Source of the DNA: Candidatus Melainabacteria bacterium
GTDB lineage: Bacteria; Cyanobacteriota; Vampirovibrionia; Vampirovibrionales; JAJTHC01
Assembly (NCBI GenBank): GCA_026389055.1
Contig: JAPLIO010000162.1
Span: forward strand, 1-6,013
Direction of reading: 5' to 3'
Length of the DNA: 6,013 nucleotides
Of the stretch, positions 1-5,950 are shown piece by piece. A program made the translations under genes and the position numbers. The notes beneath the pieces are model-generated. The model ran no database searches. It saw nothing but the letters and a program-made list of their open reading frames with translations, and had not been told where the DNA came from. Positions within the stretch are counted from its first letter, which is position 1. Each line of letters starts with the position of its first letter.

Positions 1-107
1 ACCAGTAGGAACGACCATCGCATTTGCTCTGCAGCTGCCGATGCGTTCCGTCCACCGAAGGGGCAAAAAGAACATCCCCTCGTCCATGCCCTTGTGGCAT
101 AGAGGGG

Positions 108-230
108 TGGCGTTTAGGGCGGTCTTTCCGTAGGGGCTTGCCCCTGAATTCGTGGGGGATTGTTAAGGGGGGTCTGCTAGAAGCAGAGTGATTGCAGGGC
201 AATCAACGAACAAGAACCCCCTTAACGCCA
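108..230. repeat. 123-bp segment bounded by imperfect inverted repeats (MITE-like)
   Basis: Bases 108-126 (TGGCGTTTAGGGCGGTCTT) are complementary to 212-230 at 16 of 19 positions, with mismatches at 115/223, 120/218 and 122/216. A short element with terminal inverted repeats, internal hairpins and no coding capacity is the usual shape of a miniature inverted-repeat element. The 'GTAGGGGC..GCCCC' core at 130-145 resembles short dispersed intergenic repeats seen in many bacteria. Against it, I see no target-site duplication: the left flank is gagggg and the right flank accagc. The same pairing would also serve as the closing stem of an RNA. Confidence 0.3.
162..226 (+). other. Predicted three-way junction fold
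   Basis: P1 is a perfect 10-bp stem, GTTAAGGGGG (162-171) with CCCCCTTAAC (217-226). Inside it sit two perfect hairpins. P2 is TCTGCT (173-178) with AGCAGA (182-187), triloop AGA. P3 is TGATTGC (189-195) with GCAATCA (199-205), triloop AGG. Junction strands are one base (G172), one base (G188) and eleven bases (206-216, acgaacaagaa). This makes 23 consecutive Watson-Crick pairs in 65 bases with no mismatch, far more than expected by chance. No known riboswitch or RNA family is recognised. The purine-rich unpaired strand would be the natural place for tertiary contacts or protein binding. Confidence 0.5.
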
Positions 231-270
231 ACCAGCTAAAGACTGAAACAACAATCGATGAGAGAACACG

Positions 271-3200
271 CTATACCCTGTGTTCACAACCCTGCTGGGC
301 GTAGGGGCAGCGGATACAAGGCGGATTACTAACTTGGGGCGATGGGGCTTGCCCTGTTTGATTGCTGTGGGCTTGCACCGAAACCACCTGCTGTAACTGG
401 GTCTTCAACCAAGGGGAAGCGGTTTCAGCGGTTAAACTAGTTGAAAAATCTGCCAGTGTATGCGTTTCCATCGCCTGCAATTGGGACGATAAATGCACCA
501 ACGCCACTTGGCTAGCAGGCAACTGTAGGGCGGGGTTATTTAACCGCAATCCCCACGCATACAACGCCAATTGCTCAAAATACACCGCTTTTTTCTCAGG
601 TTTCAACACCGCATTGGTTTTAAAATCCACCAACCGATACAGATTCGTCTCTGGTTGATAAAACAACGCATCTACCTGCCCCGCAACGTGAAAACGGTTG
701 TTACCACTGGTTTCAGCGTCTTCAGGCAGTAGAAATTGCAAGCGTTGTTCGGGTGCCATTACCTGCCAACCTTCCGCTTTTAACGCCTGCCAACCATAAG
801 CGGAATGGTCAAACTGTCGCAATAACCCCAAAGCGGTTTGCTTCATGGTTTCAGCTTGTTGGGCTTCAATGCCCACCAAAACCTGATGAACAACTGTTTC
901 ATAAGCAGCGAAAGTTGCCTCCGAAATACCCCCTAATCGGTAGTAAGTTTCAATCAACCGATGCACCAAACTGCCCTGCCTACCAGCCAAGGCAACGGCA
1001 TCTAACACCGTATTTTCAGCGGTAATCGGTGCCGATTTTTTATCCCAAATGGGTTGTTTGATGACGGCACTTCGCCAATACCAAGTGGCACACTGGCTTA
1101 GTTTTTCTAACGCAGAAAAATTCACCCGAAGCGTTTCCACTAAGGCTTTTTCACCGATTGGTGCCTGTTGGCTAGAAATTGCCAGCGGTTTGACAGGCTG
1201 TTGTTCTATCGTTGAGGAATTGACTGGCGAAGCCAAGGCATCTAGGTATTGTGCCAATTGCTGTTGCCATTTCGCTTTATTTTCTTGCGGATTACAATAA
1301 TTTTCCAGCCAAAGCTTATCCACGTCATCGGCTTCATCCAGCACCCGATAGGCTTCGTTTTGCGTAGACAAGGGAAAGCTCGTCCATGCTGGCGAAGACC
1401 CGTGCCGAAATACCCACAATTGTTCTTTTGCCCTTGTTAAGGCAACGTAAAATAGGCGTTGTTCTTCAAAACTTTCCCTGTGCCTGTGCCAAATGGCCCG
1501 ATAAAAATCAGGCTTTACCACGGGGTGTTTGGTAAAATCTTTCAGCATGAGCCCGAATCCGTTTAAGCCTGCAAATTGGGGGTCAAACAGTAGGCGTTCG
1601 CTATCCATTTTCCCTCTACTGCCCCGCACCCAATACACAAACACGAGGGGAAATTCCAACCCTTTGGCACTGTGAATGGTCATAATTCGCACGGCTTGTA
1701 GCCCTTCCAAGCCTTGGGGCAGGGTGGGCAACTTAAATTGCGGATTTTCTTGGGCTTTTTGCACTTGCTTCCACAAAATAGTTAATTGCTTCGATTTTGC
1801 AGGCAAGGGTTGCCAAAGAGTTTCCAGCCAATAAAAGCACTGCTTAAGCACGATGGCTCCTTGCCGTTTTTGGGTGCTAGATTGTTGCTTATTGAAGGCA
1901 TCTAATAGGGTTTGAGTAGTGTTTATTACCACCGTCAGGGCTTCTTGCTGATGCACCGCCGAAGTAGCATTTAACAATACCCCAGCCAATTGCTTCACAC
2001 AATCCGCTTCGGCTTGAGACACTTCGGTTAGCGGAATCGTTGCCATCACGATTAAGGCTCTTACCGTAGTGGGTTCAATAGCAAGGGCTTCTTGAAGCGA
2101 AGGGGGGAACTGCTTGGCGGTGGCTTCACTGGGTTTGCTGGCAATTCGCACCAATTTTAACAGTTGAGCCAACCCCTTGGCGGATAAAACCCCTTGCAGT
2201 AATTGCGTCCAAGCCAACACATCGGTAGCGTTGTGCAGTAGCCTTAAAACCGCTAGTGTAAACTGCACTTCGGGCTGACTGAAAAACAATGAATCCGCCC
2301 CCAGCAGATAGGGAATGCCTAACAATTGCAATGCCGTAGCCACCCGTTTACCTTCCAATTTGGAGCGAACCAACACGCAACAATCTGCCAATTTTCTGCC
2401 TTGTTCGGTTACTTGCCGAAGCACTTCAAGGGCAATGGCATCTTCCGCCCTGTTTTGGCATACCCCAAGCGATTCTAAAATCGGGTTGCCATTTTTGAAC
2501 TGCCCCAACACCTGCCCCAGCGTTACCCAATAAATGGCAGCCTCTTCTTCGGTAGATTTCGCCTTTTGTACCGCAACCAAAGGCACTTCTGCTTGACGTT
2601 CCTGTTCCGTTTCTGCCAAGTTTTTCGCTACTTGATTAGAACAGGCTATCACTTCAGGCACAGAGCGATAATTATTAACCAACGTCAACCGCAGTAGCTG
2701 GTTTTCAGGAATCCCCTCAAAAATCAGATTTAAGTTTTCTTTTTGAGCAAACCGAAACCCGTAAATCGATTGCTTCGGGTCGCCAACCACCATGAGGTTA
2801 GGGAACTCATACTCAGGATTTTTCCGCATTAACAGACGTAACAGGGCTAGCTGACTGCCGTTGGTATCTTGAAATTCATCCACTAAAATAGCTTCAAACC
2901 ACTGCTGATACCTTGTTCTTAATGGCTCATTTTCCCGCAACAGCACGATGCTTTCATTGATAAGGTCATCAAAATCTAGCCATCCTTTTCTCCGTAACGC
3001 TTGCTGATACAAGGCATAAAACGCCGAAAGTTGGTCAATAACCTGTAGTTCCAACTGGCAAATCTCGTCTAAAAAAGCAGAATCAAACGGTGCCACGGTT
3101 TTAAGTTTATCGCCGCTGGTACCGCCTTTTCCGCCAACGTAGTATAGATCTTTTAGGTTTTTCCATAGCGAATCCCCGAAAAGCTCTCGGGTTTTCGCCC

Positions 3201-4104
3201 ATCCTTGCTCGTAGCCTTGCAATTGCTGAAACCAAAAAGCACTGGCGTGGGGCTTTAAGTGTCTTGCCCACTGGCTTAGCAACCCTTCTACCGATTCTAT
3301 CGGTTGCCCGCCTTGGGTAAGCGGAAGCGTTTTGAGGGTTTCGGTGAAGCGAATGGTTTGTTCTCTTGCCATTGCCCGAAATTCATCGGGTTGCAGACCG
3401 TAGGCTTTAATGCGTTGAACTAGGGCGGGGAAGCTTTCCAAATAGGCTTTGAGGTTGCTAATGGGCAGGGCTTCTAGGCTTTGCAGGCTTAGGCAGTTGG
3501 GTGAAATGGTCGTAGCGGTAGTGCTTTCCGATTCTTTTTCGAGTGTGGGGTGAAGGCTGTAAGCTTCTAGGGTGGAGCGGATGTTTTGGGTTAGCCCTTG
3601 TTGAATGCGTTGGATGAGTTTGTCAAATTCGGCTTGTTGTTGGGGGGTATCTGCTAGGGTGATGGCGGTGGGTAGGTGGGGTAGATAGGTGCTGTGGCGT
3701 TGTAGTAGGGTGTTACAGAAGCTGTGGAAGGTGGTGATGGCGGTTTCGGGCAGGGTGCCACGGTAGCCTGCTTGGGCAAGGTGGGTTTGTATGCGGTGTT
3801 TCATTTCGCCAGCAGCTTTTTCGGTGAAGGTTAGCACCAGTAGTCGGTTTTCGGGGGCGGGAATGCCTGCTTTAAGTAGGTCATCTAATAATTTGAGGGT
3901 TCGGGCGGTGATGAGCATGGTTTTGCCCGTGCCAGCCCCTGCTAGCACTTGGATAGCTTGGGTTTGGGGTGCCATGCAGGCTATTGTTTGTTGGTTGTTG
4001 AGGGTTAGTTTTTCTTGGATGTAGGCTAATAGTTCGCCGTTGTACTGTTGCGTTACGGCGAGTAGGTTAGGTATGGCGTTGAAGGTGGCGGTTGGGCTTG
4101 GCAT
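271..4104 (-). CDS. UvrD/RecB-type DNA helicase fused to PD-(D/E)XK nuclease with Fe-S cysteines
   Basis: Predicted ATP-driven helicase-nuclease that unwinds and degrades DNA ends in double-strand-break repair, acting in the cytoplasm on the nucleoid. SF1A motifs in order: Q motif (LNNQQ, 35-39), Walker A AGAGTGKT (55-62), Ia LTFTEKAAGEM (91-101), TTFHSFC (124-130), Walker B/II VDEFQDT (408-414), III VGDPKQSIYGFR (440-451), IV NNYRS (477-481), V TIHSAKGLEF (809-818), VI YVALTRAKE (886-894). The nuclease follows: H1048 and E1052 in GSLVHRLIE, D1145, D1160-F-K1162-T, and Q1178-x3-Y1182. C1005 plus C1263-x2-C1266-x6-C1273 fit the [4Fe-4S] pattern of AddB/Cas4-like nucleases. All catalytic residues are present. 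ATG at 4104 is the first possible start, since an in-frame TGA lies nine bases upstream; no clear ribosome-binding site is seen. AddA, AdnA and RecB are related possibilities, and no partner subunit is visible, so I give no symbol. Third-base usage shifts sharply inside the gene. Confidence 0.93.
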   Translation of the reverse strand: MPSPTATFNAIPNLLAVTQQYNGELLAYIQEKLTLNNQQTIACMAPQTQAIQVLAGAGTGKTMLITARTLKLLDDLLKAGIPAPENRLLVLTFTEKAAGEMKHRIQTHLAQAGYRGTLPETAITTFHSFCNTLLQRHSTYLPHLPTAITLADTPQQQAEFDKLIQRIQQGLTQNIRSTLEAYSLHPTLEKESESTTATTISPNCLSLQSLEALPISNLKAYLESFPALVQRIKAYGLQPDEFRAMAREQTIRFTETLKTLPLTQGGQPIESVEGLLSQWARHLKPHASAFWFQQLQGYEQGWAKTRELFGDSLWKNLKDLYYVGGKGGTSGDKLKTVAPFDSAFLDEICQLELQVIDQLSAFYALYQQALRRKGWLDFDDLINESIVLLRENEPLRTRYQQWFEAILVDEFQDTNGSQLALLRLLMRKNPEYEFPNLMVVGDPKQSIYGFRFAQKENLNLIFEGIPENQLLRLTLVNNYRSVPEVIACSNQVAKNLAETEQERQAEVPLVAVQKAKSTEEEAAIYWVTLGQVLGQFKNGNPILESLGVCQNRAEDAIALEVLRQVTEQGRKLADCCVLVRSKLEGKRVATALQLLGIPYLLGADSLFFSQPEVQFTLAVLRLLHNATDVLAWTQLLQGVLSAKGLAQLLKLVRIASKPSEATAKQFPPSLQEALAIEPTTVRALIVMATIPLTEVSQAEADCVKQLAGVLLNATSAVHQQEALTVVINTTQTLLDAFNKQQSSTQKRQGAIVLKQCFYWLETLWQPLPAKSKQLTILWKQVQKAQENPQFKLPTLPQGLEGLQAVRIMTIHSAKGLEFPLVFVYWVRGSRGKMDSERLLFDPQFAGLNGFGLMLKDFTKHPVVKPDFYRAIWHRHRESFEEQRLFYVALTRAKEQLWVFRHGSSPAWTSFPLSTQNEAYRVLDEADDVDKLWLENYCNPQENKAKWQQQLAQYLDALASPVNSSTIEQQPVKPLAISSQQAPIGEKALVETLRVNFSALEKLSQCATWYWRSAVIKQPIWDKKSAPITAENTVLDAVALAGRQGSLVHRLIETYYRLGGISEATFAAYETVVHQVLVGIEAQQAETMKQTALGLLRQFDHSAYGWQALKAEGWQVMAPEQRLQFLLPEDAETSGNNRFHVAGQVDALFYQPETNLYRLVDFKTNAVLKPEKKAVYFEQLALYAWGLRLNNPALQLPASQVALVHLSSQLQAMETHTLADFSTSLTAETASPWLKTQLQQVVSVQAHSNQTGQAPSPQVSNPPCIRCPYAQQGCEHRV

Positions 4105-4117
4105 GGGGTAGTCTCAA

Positions 4118-4161
4118 ATAAAGCGAATTTTAGCAGATTATTACTTTATTATAAAGCAAAT
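4118..4161. repeat. Direct repeat ATAAAGCRAAT, possible operator
   Basis: ATAAAGCGAAT (4118-4128) and ATAAAGCAAAT (4151-4161) match at 10 of 11 bases and start 33 bases apart, close to three helical turns, so both copies would face the same side of the DNA. A third half-site in inverse orientation, CTTTAT (4144-4149), forms a perfect inverted repeat with the second copy around T4150. The cluster covers the candidate -10 elements of the leftward gene. A regulator-binding site is inference. AT-rich sequence makes short repeats commoner by chance. Confidence 0.3.
4127..4153 (-). promoter_or_regulatory. Candidate promoter elements of the helicase-nuclease gene
   Basis: Reading leftward, a perfect TATAAT occupies 4153-4148, and TGCTAAAAT, an extended -10 (TG-N-TAAAAT), occupies 4135-4127. 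Predicted starts would leave leaders of about 37 and 16 bases before ATG at 4104. Neither has a convincing -35 hexamer at normal spacing. The extended -10 needs one least. I cannot choose between them. Confidence 0.35.
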
Positions 4162-4243
4162 AGGGTTATTTTTTCGGTGTGGATGAGGGGCGTTAGAAAA
4201 CGGAACAACAATAAGGATTTCACGTTATTCTCAAAAAAAAGAC

Positions 4244-4272
4244 TTGGTACTTTGGCTTGTTCAGCTTACAAT
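4244..4272 (+). promoter_or_regulatory. Candidate sigma-70 promoter of mreB
   Basis: TTGGTA (4244-4249) and TACAAT (4267-4272) are separated by exactly 17 bases. They match consensus at four of six and five of six positions. Eight consecutive A bases (4233-4240) lie just upstream, like an UP element. The predicted transcription start near 4279 gives a leader of about 40 bases before ATG 4319. It also places the upstream in-frame starts TTG 4244 and ATG 4271 inside or ahead of the promoter, so they cannot be used on this transcript. Confidence 0.55.
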
Positions 4273-4318
4273 GAAGGGTGTTGTATTCTTCTCAAAATCC
4301 TTAGGTTTCAGTCAAACA

Positions 4319-5383
4319 ATGTTCAAATTTTTCAACTGGTTCGCCCCAAAACCCACGCAAGACCTTGGTATTGACCTTGGCACCGCAAACACCCTAATCT
4401 GCACGCCAAGCAAAGGCATCGTACTGCGGGAACCTTCCGTGGTAGCGATAGATTACAGTAAAAACCCGCACGAAGTACTAGCCGTTGGCATTGAAGCTCG
4501 TGAAATGATGGGTCGTACACCCGCTAATATCAAGGCGGTACGCCCTTTGCGTGAAGGCGTTATTGCAGATTTTGAATGGGCAGAAGAAATGCTTCGGGCA
4601 TTTATTCAAAAAGTGCAAGGCAAACCCGGTATGTTTCAAGGCAATTTAGGACGGGTTGTTGTGTGCGTACCCAGTGGTGTAACCGAGGTAGAACGCCGTG
4701 CCGTGGGCGATGCCACCTATAATGCAGGTGCCAGATTTGTGAACATTATTGATGAACCGATGGCTGCCGCAATCGGGGCGGGCATGCCTGTTGATAAGCC
4801 AACGGGTTCTATGATTGTGGATATTGGTGGTGGAACCACTGAAATAGCCGTAGTTAGCTTAAACGGTATTGTTGTTAGCGATAGCCTTCGGGTTGCAGGC
4901 GATGAAATGAGCGATTCCATTCAACGCCACTTGCGGGAAACCCACAATTTAGCCATTGGTGAACGCACCGCTGAACAGATAAAAATCCAGCTGGGTTCTG
5001 CGTTTAAAACCCTTGACGAAGAAGAGATGGATGTGCGTGGCATTAGCCTAGAAAACGGGCTACCCTTCACCGTGAAAGTAACCTCTTCTGAAATTCGCGA
5101 TTGCATGATGCCTACCGTCATTGAAATTGTGCAAGCAATTAAAAATACGCTAAGCATTACGCCACCTGAAATGGCTGCCGATATTATGGATAGAGGCATT
5201 TGGCTAGCGGGTGGCGGTGCCTTACTTTCAGGGTTAGATGATTACCTATTTAAAGAAGTGGAAGTGCCCATTCATATTGCCCCAGACCCCCTTTCCTGCG
5301 TGGTGGTGGGTACAGAAAAAGTGCTGACAAACCCTGCTTATCGCAAAATTTTAGAATCTACTGAATATGATGGTAGACTCTAA
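4319..5383 (+). CDS. mreB: Rod shape-determining protein MreB
   Basis: Bacterial actin homologue that forms ATP-dependent membrane-associated filaments and guides the lateral cell-wall synthesis machinery. From ATG 4319 the product is 354 residues, close to the usual 335-350. Seen in order: phosphate-1 loop DLGIDLGTANTLI (15-27), IVLREPSVVAI (34-44), IIDEPMAAAIGAG (143-155) with the likely catalytic E146, phosphate-2 loop IVDIGGGTTEIAV (166-178), and adenosine motif GIWLAGGGALLSGLD (293-307). The N-terminus MFKFFNWF looks like the membrane-binding amphipathic segment of MreB. The reading frame stays open upstream to TTG 4244, but the extra 25 residues are atypical and overlap the promoter. 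A weak TTAGG lies 13 bases before ATG 4319. The last 17 bases overlap trmL. mreC and mreD, the common downstream partners, do not follow. Confidence 0.95.
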   Translation: MFKFFNWFAPKPTQDLGIDLGTANTLICTPSKGIVLREPSVVAIDYSKNPHEVLAVGIEAREMMGRTPANIKAVRPLREGVIADFEWAEEMLRAFIQKVQGKPGMFQGNLGRVVVCVPSGVTEVERRAVGDATYNAGARFVNIIDEPMAAAIGAGMPVDKPTGSMIVDIGGGTTEIAVVSLNGIVVSDSLRVAGDEMSDSIQRHLRETHNLAIGERTAEQIKIQLGSAFKTLDEEEMDVRGISLENGLPFTVKVTSSEIRDCMMPTVIEIVQAIKNTLSITPPEMAADIMDRGIWLAGGGALLSGLDDYLFKEVEVPIHIAPDPLSCVVVGTEKVLTNPAYRKILESTEYDGRL

Positions 5384-5870
5384 CAATAAACCTGCTTTCA
5401 GCCCGCCGAATATTGTCATTGCGTTGGTTGAACCGCAAATTCCCAGTAATACGGGCAATATTACTAGGCTTTGTGCCTGTACGGGAACACCGTTATACTT
5501 GATTGGGCAATTGGGCTTTCGGTTGGATGATAAATTTTTAGATCGTGCCGCAATGGATTACAAAGAAATGGTGGAACCCATCCATTTGTGGAGTTTTCAG
5601 GAACTGTTGGATAAATACCCTAACCATACGCCGTTTTTCCTTTCCTCTAAAGCTCAGCAAAGTCATTTTGAGGTGCCTTATCCTGAAAAAACGATTTTGG
5701 TGTTTGGTAGCGAAACCAAAGGCTTGCCAGAATCGTTTGTTCAAAACAATTTGCAACAAGCGGTTAGAATTCCGATGGTAGCAGGCACCAGAAGTTTAAA
5801 CTTATCTAACGCCGTTTCCATCGTGCTTTACGAGGCAATCCGCCAACATCAACTAGCAGATTGGTGTTAA
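5367..5870 (+). CDS. trmL: tRNA (cytidine/uridine-2'-O-)-methyltransferase TrmL
   Basis: SPOUT-superfamily enzyme that uses S-adenosylmethionine to methylate the ribose 2'-OH of wobble base 34, classically in two leucine tRNAs, stabilising codon reading. The 167-residue product is slightly longer than E. coli TrmL because of about 13 extra N-terminal residues. The three SPOUT motifs are intact: EPQIPSNTGNITRLCA (22-37), LVFGSETKGLPE (111-122), and RIPM with RSLNLSNAVSIVLYEA (134-137, 142-157), which form the trefoil-knot cofactor site. Two ATGs in tandem (5367, 5370) are possible starts. The first overlaps the mreB end by 17 bases in another frame. No strong ribosome-binding site is visible, so translation may be coupled to mreB. 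There is no room for its own promoter outside mreB. A related SPOUT specificity cannot be excluded. Confidence 0.93.
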   Translation: MMVDSNNKPAFSPPNIVIALVEPQIPSNTGNITRLCACTGTPLYLIGQLGFRLDDKFLDRAAMDYKEMVEPIHLWSFQELLDKYPNHTPFFLSSKAQQSHFEVPYPEKTILVFGSETKGLPESFVQNNLQQAVRIPMVAGTRSLNLSNAVSIVLYEAIRQHQLADWC

Positions 5871-5946
5871 AAGCCTAGCATATTATTCATTTTTCAAGCT
5901 TTTATGCTAAAGATGAAAACCTTCTAACTTTTAAAAAAGGCTTTAA
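5867..5946 (+). promoter_or_regulatory. Nested inverted repeats between trmL and the next gene
   Basis: TAGCATA (5876-5882) is a perfect inverted repeat of TATGCTA (5903-5909) around a 20-base loop. Outside it, TTAAAAGCCT (5867-5876) is complementary to AGGCTTTAA (5938-5946) apart from one bulged A. The outer arm includes the trmL stop codon on one side and the GG of the next gene's candidate ribosome-binding site on the other. No T-run follows either stem, so this is a poor intrinsic terminator. A translational control hairpin is possible but speculative, given the AT-rich arms. Confidence 0.25.
5934..5940 (+). promoter_or_regulatory. Candidate ribosome-binding site of the truncated gene
   Basis: AAAAAGG lies ten bases before ATG 5951. 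It is a better purine-rich match than those seen before mreB or trmL, and it is the main support for calling the short gene fragment that follows. Confidence 0.4.
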
Positions 5947-5950
5947 CCAA

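Larger units (their letters stand above)
8..230. ncRNA. Candidate structured RNA (unassigned family)
   Basis: Five stem elements follow one another. (1) 8-13/44-49 continued by 16-20/39-43, an 11-bp stem with an AC bulge at 14-15. (2) 76-81/102-107 capped by 86-90/96-100 with a five-base loop. (3) 132-136/141-145 closed by a CTTG tetraloop. (4) A three-way junction at 162-226. (5) A long alternative stem, 108-126 with 212-230. These pairings are seen directly. That the region is transcribed is inference. Strand is undecided because perfect stems fold on either strand, although the CUUG tetraloop, a known stable RNA loop, would favour the plus strand. It matches no RNA class I recognise. It could equally be a DNA-level repeat such as a MITE. 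Confidence 0.35.
1..270. other. Intergenic region rich in inverted repeats, no recognisable gene
   Basis: No convincing protein gene lies here. Two plus-strand frames are open from the contig edge (to stops near 100-102 and 130-132), but neither translation resembles a protein family I know. The region is unusually rich in G and C blocks and self-complementary segments, described in separate entries. I looked on both strands for the hallmark motifs of RNase P RNA, SRP RNA, tmRNA and tRNA and did not find them. No hairpin is followed by a T-run on either strand, so no intrinsic terminator for the leftward gene ending at 271 is evident. Its left limit is the contig edge, so an element could extend further. 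Confidence 0.7.
4105..4318. other. Divergent intergenic control region
   Basis: This stretch separates the leftward helicase-nuclease gene from the rightward mreB. It is markedly richer in A and T than its neighbours, as expected for back-to-back promoters. It holds a good candidate mreB promoter, weaker candidates for the helicase gene, and a spaced direct repeat, each listed separately. A 65-codon frame crosses 4177-4374 but overlaps the mreB start and has no recognisable product, so I do not call it a gene. No terminator-like hairpin is seen. Confidence 0.75.

Noticed and set aside
1..132. Plus-strand frames open from the contig edge, possible end of a truncated protein gene
   Set aside because: Both the frame to 102 and the frame to 132 are short, their translations match no family I know, and the region is dominated by inverted repeats.
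162..226. Intrinsic terminator of the helicase-nuclease gene
   Set aside because: The stem is strong but no T-run follows on either strand, and the loop is branched.
1..240. RNase P RNA, SRP RNA or tmRNA
   Set aside because: Short resemblances occur (for example CTAAAGACTGA near 236 recalls a tmRNA segment), but the defining conserved motifs, the T-arm and the tag frame are absent on both strands.
362..1440. Several plus-strand open frames of 60-100 codons antisense to the helicase gene
   Set aside because: They are shadows of the C-terminal coding region, with no start context and cysteine-rich implausible translations.
4177..4374. Small 65-codon gene
   Set aside because: It overlaps the mreB promoter and start in another frame, has no ribosome-binding site and has no recognisable product.
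4717..5199. Two minus-strand open frames inside mreB
   Set aside because: They lie fully antisense to intact mreB motifs and look like frame shadows.
5913..5927. Four-residue leader peptide (MKTF)
   Set aside because: No ribosome-binding site, no repeated regulatory codons and no attenuator-like terminator; a frame this short is expected by chance.
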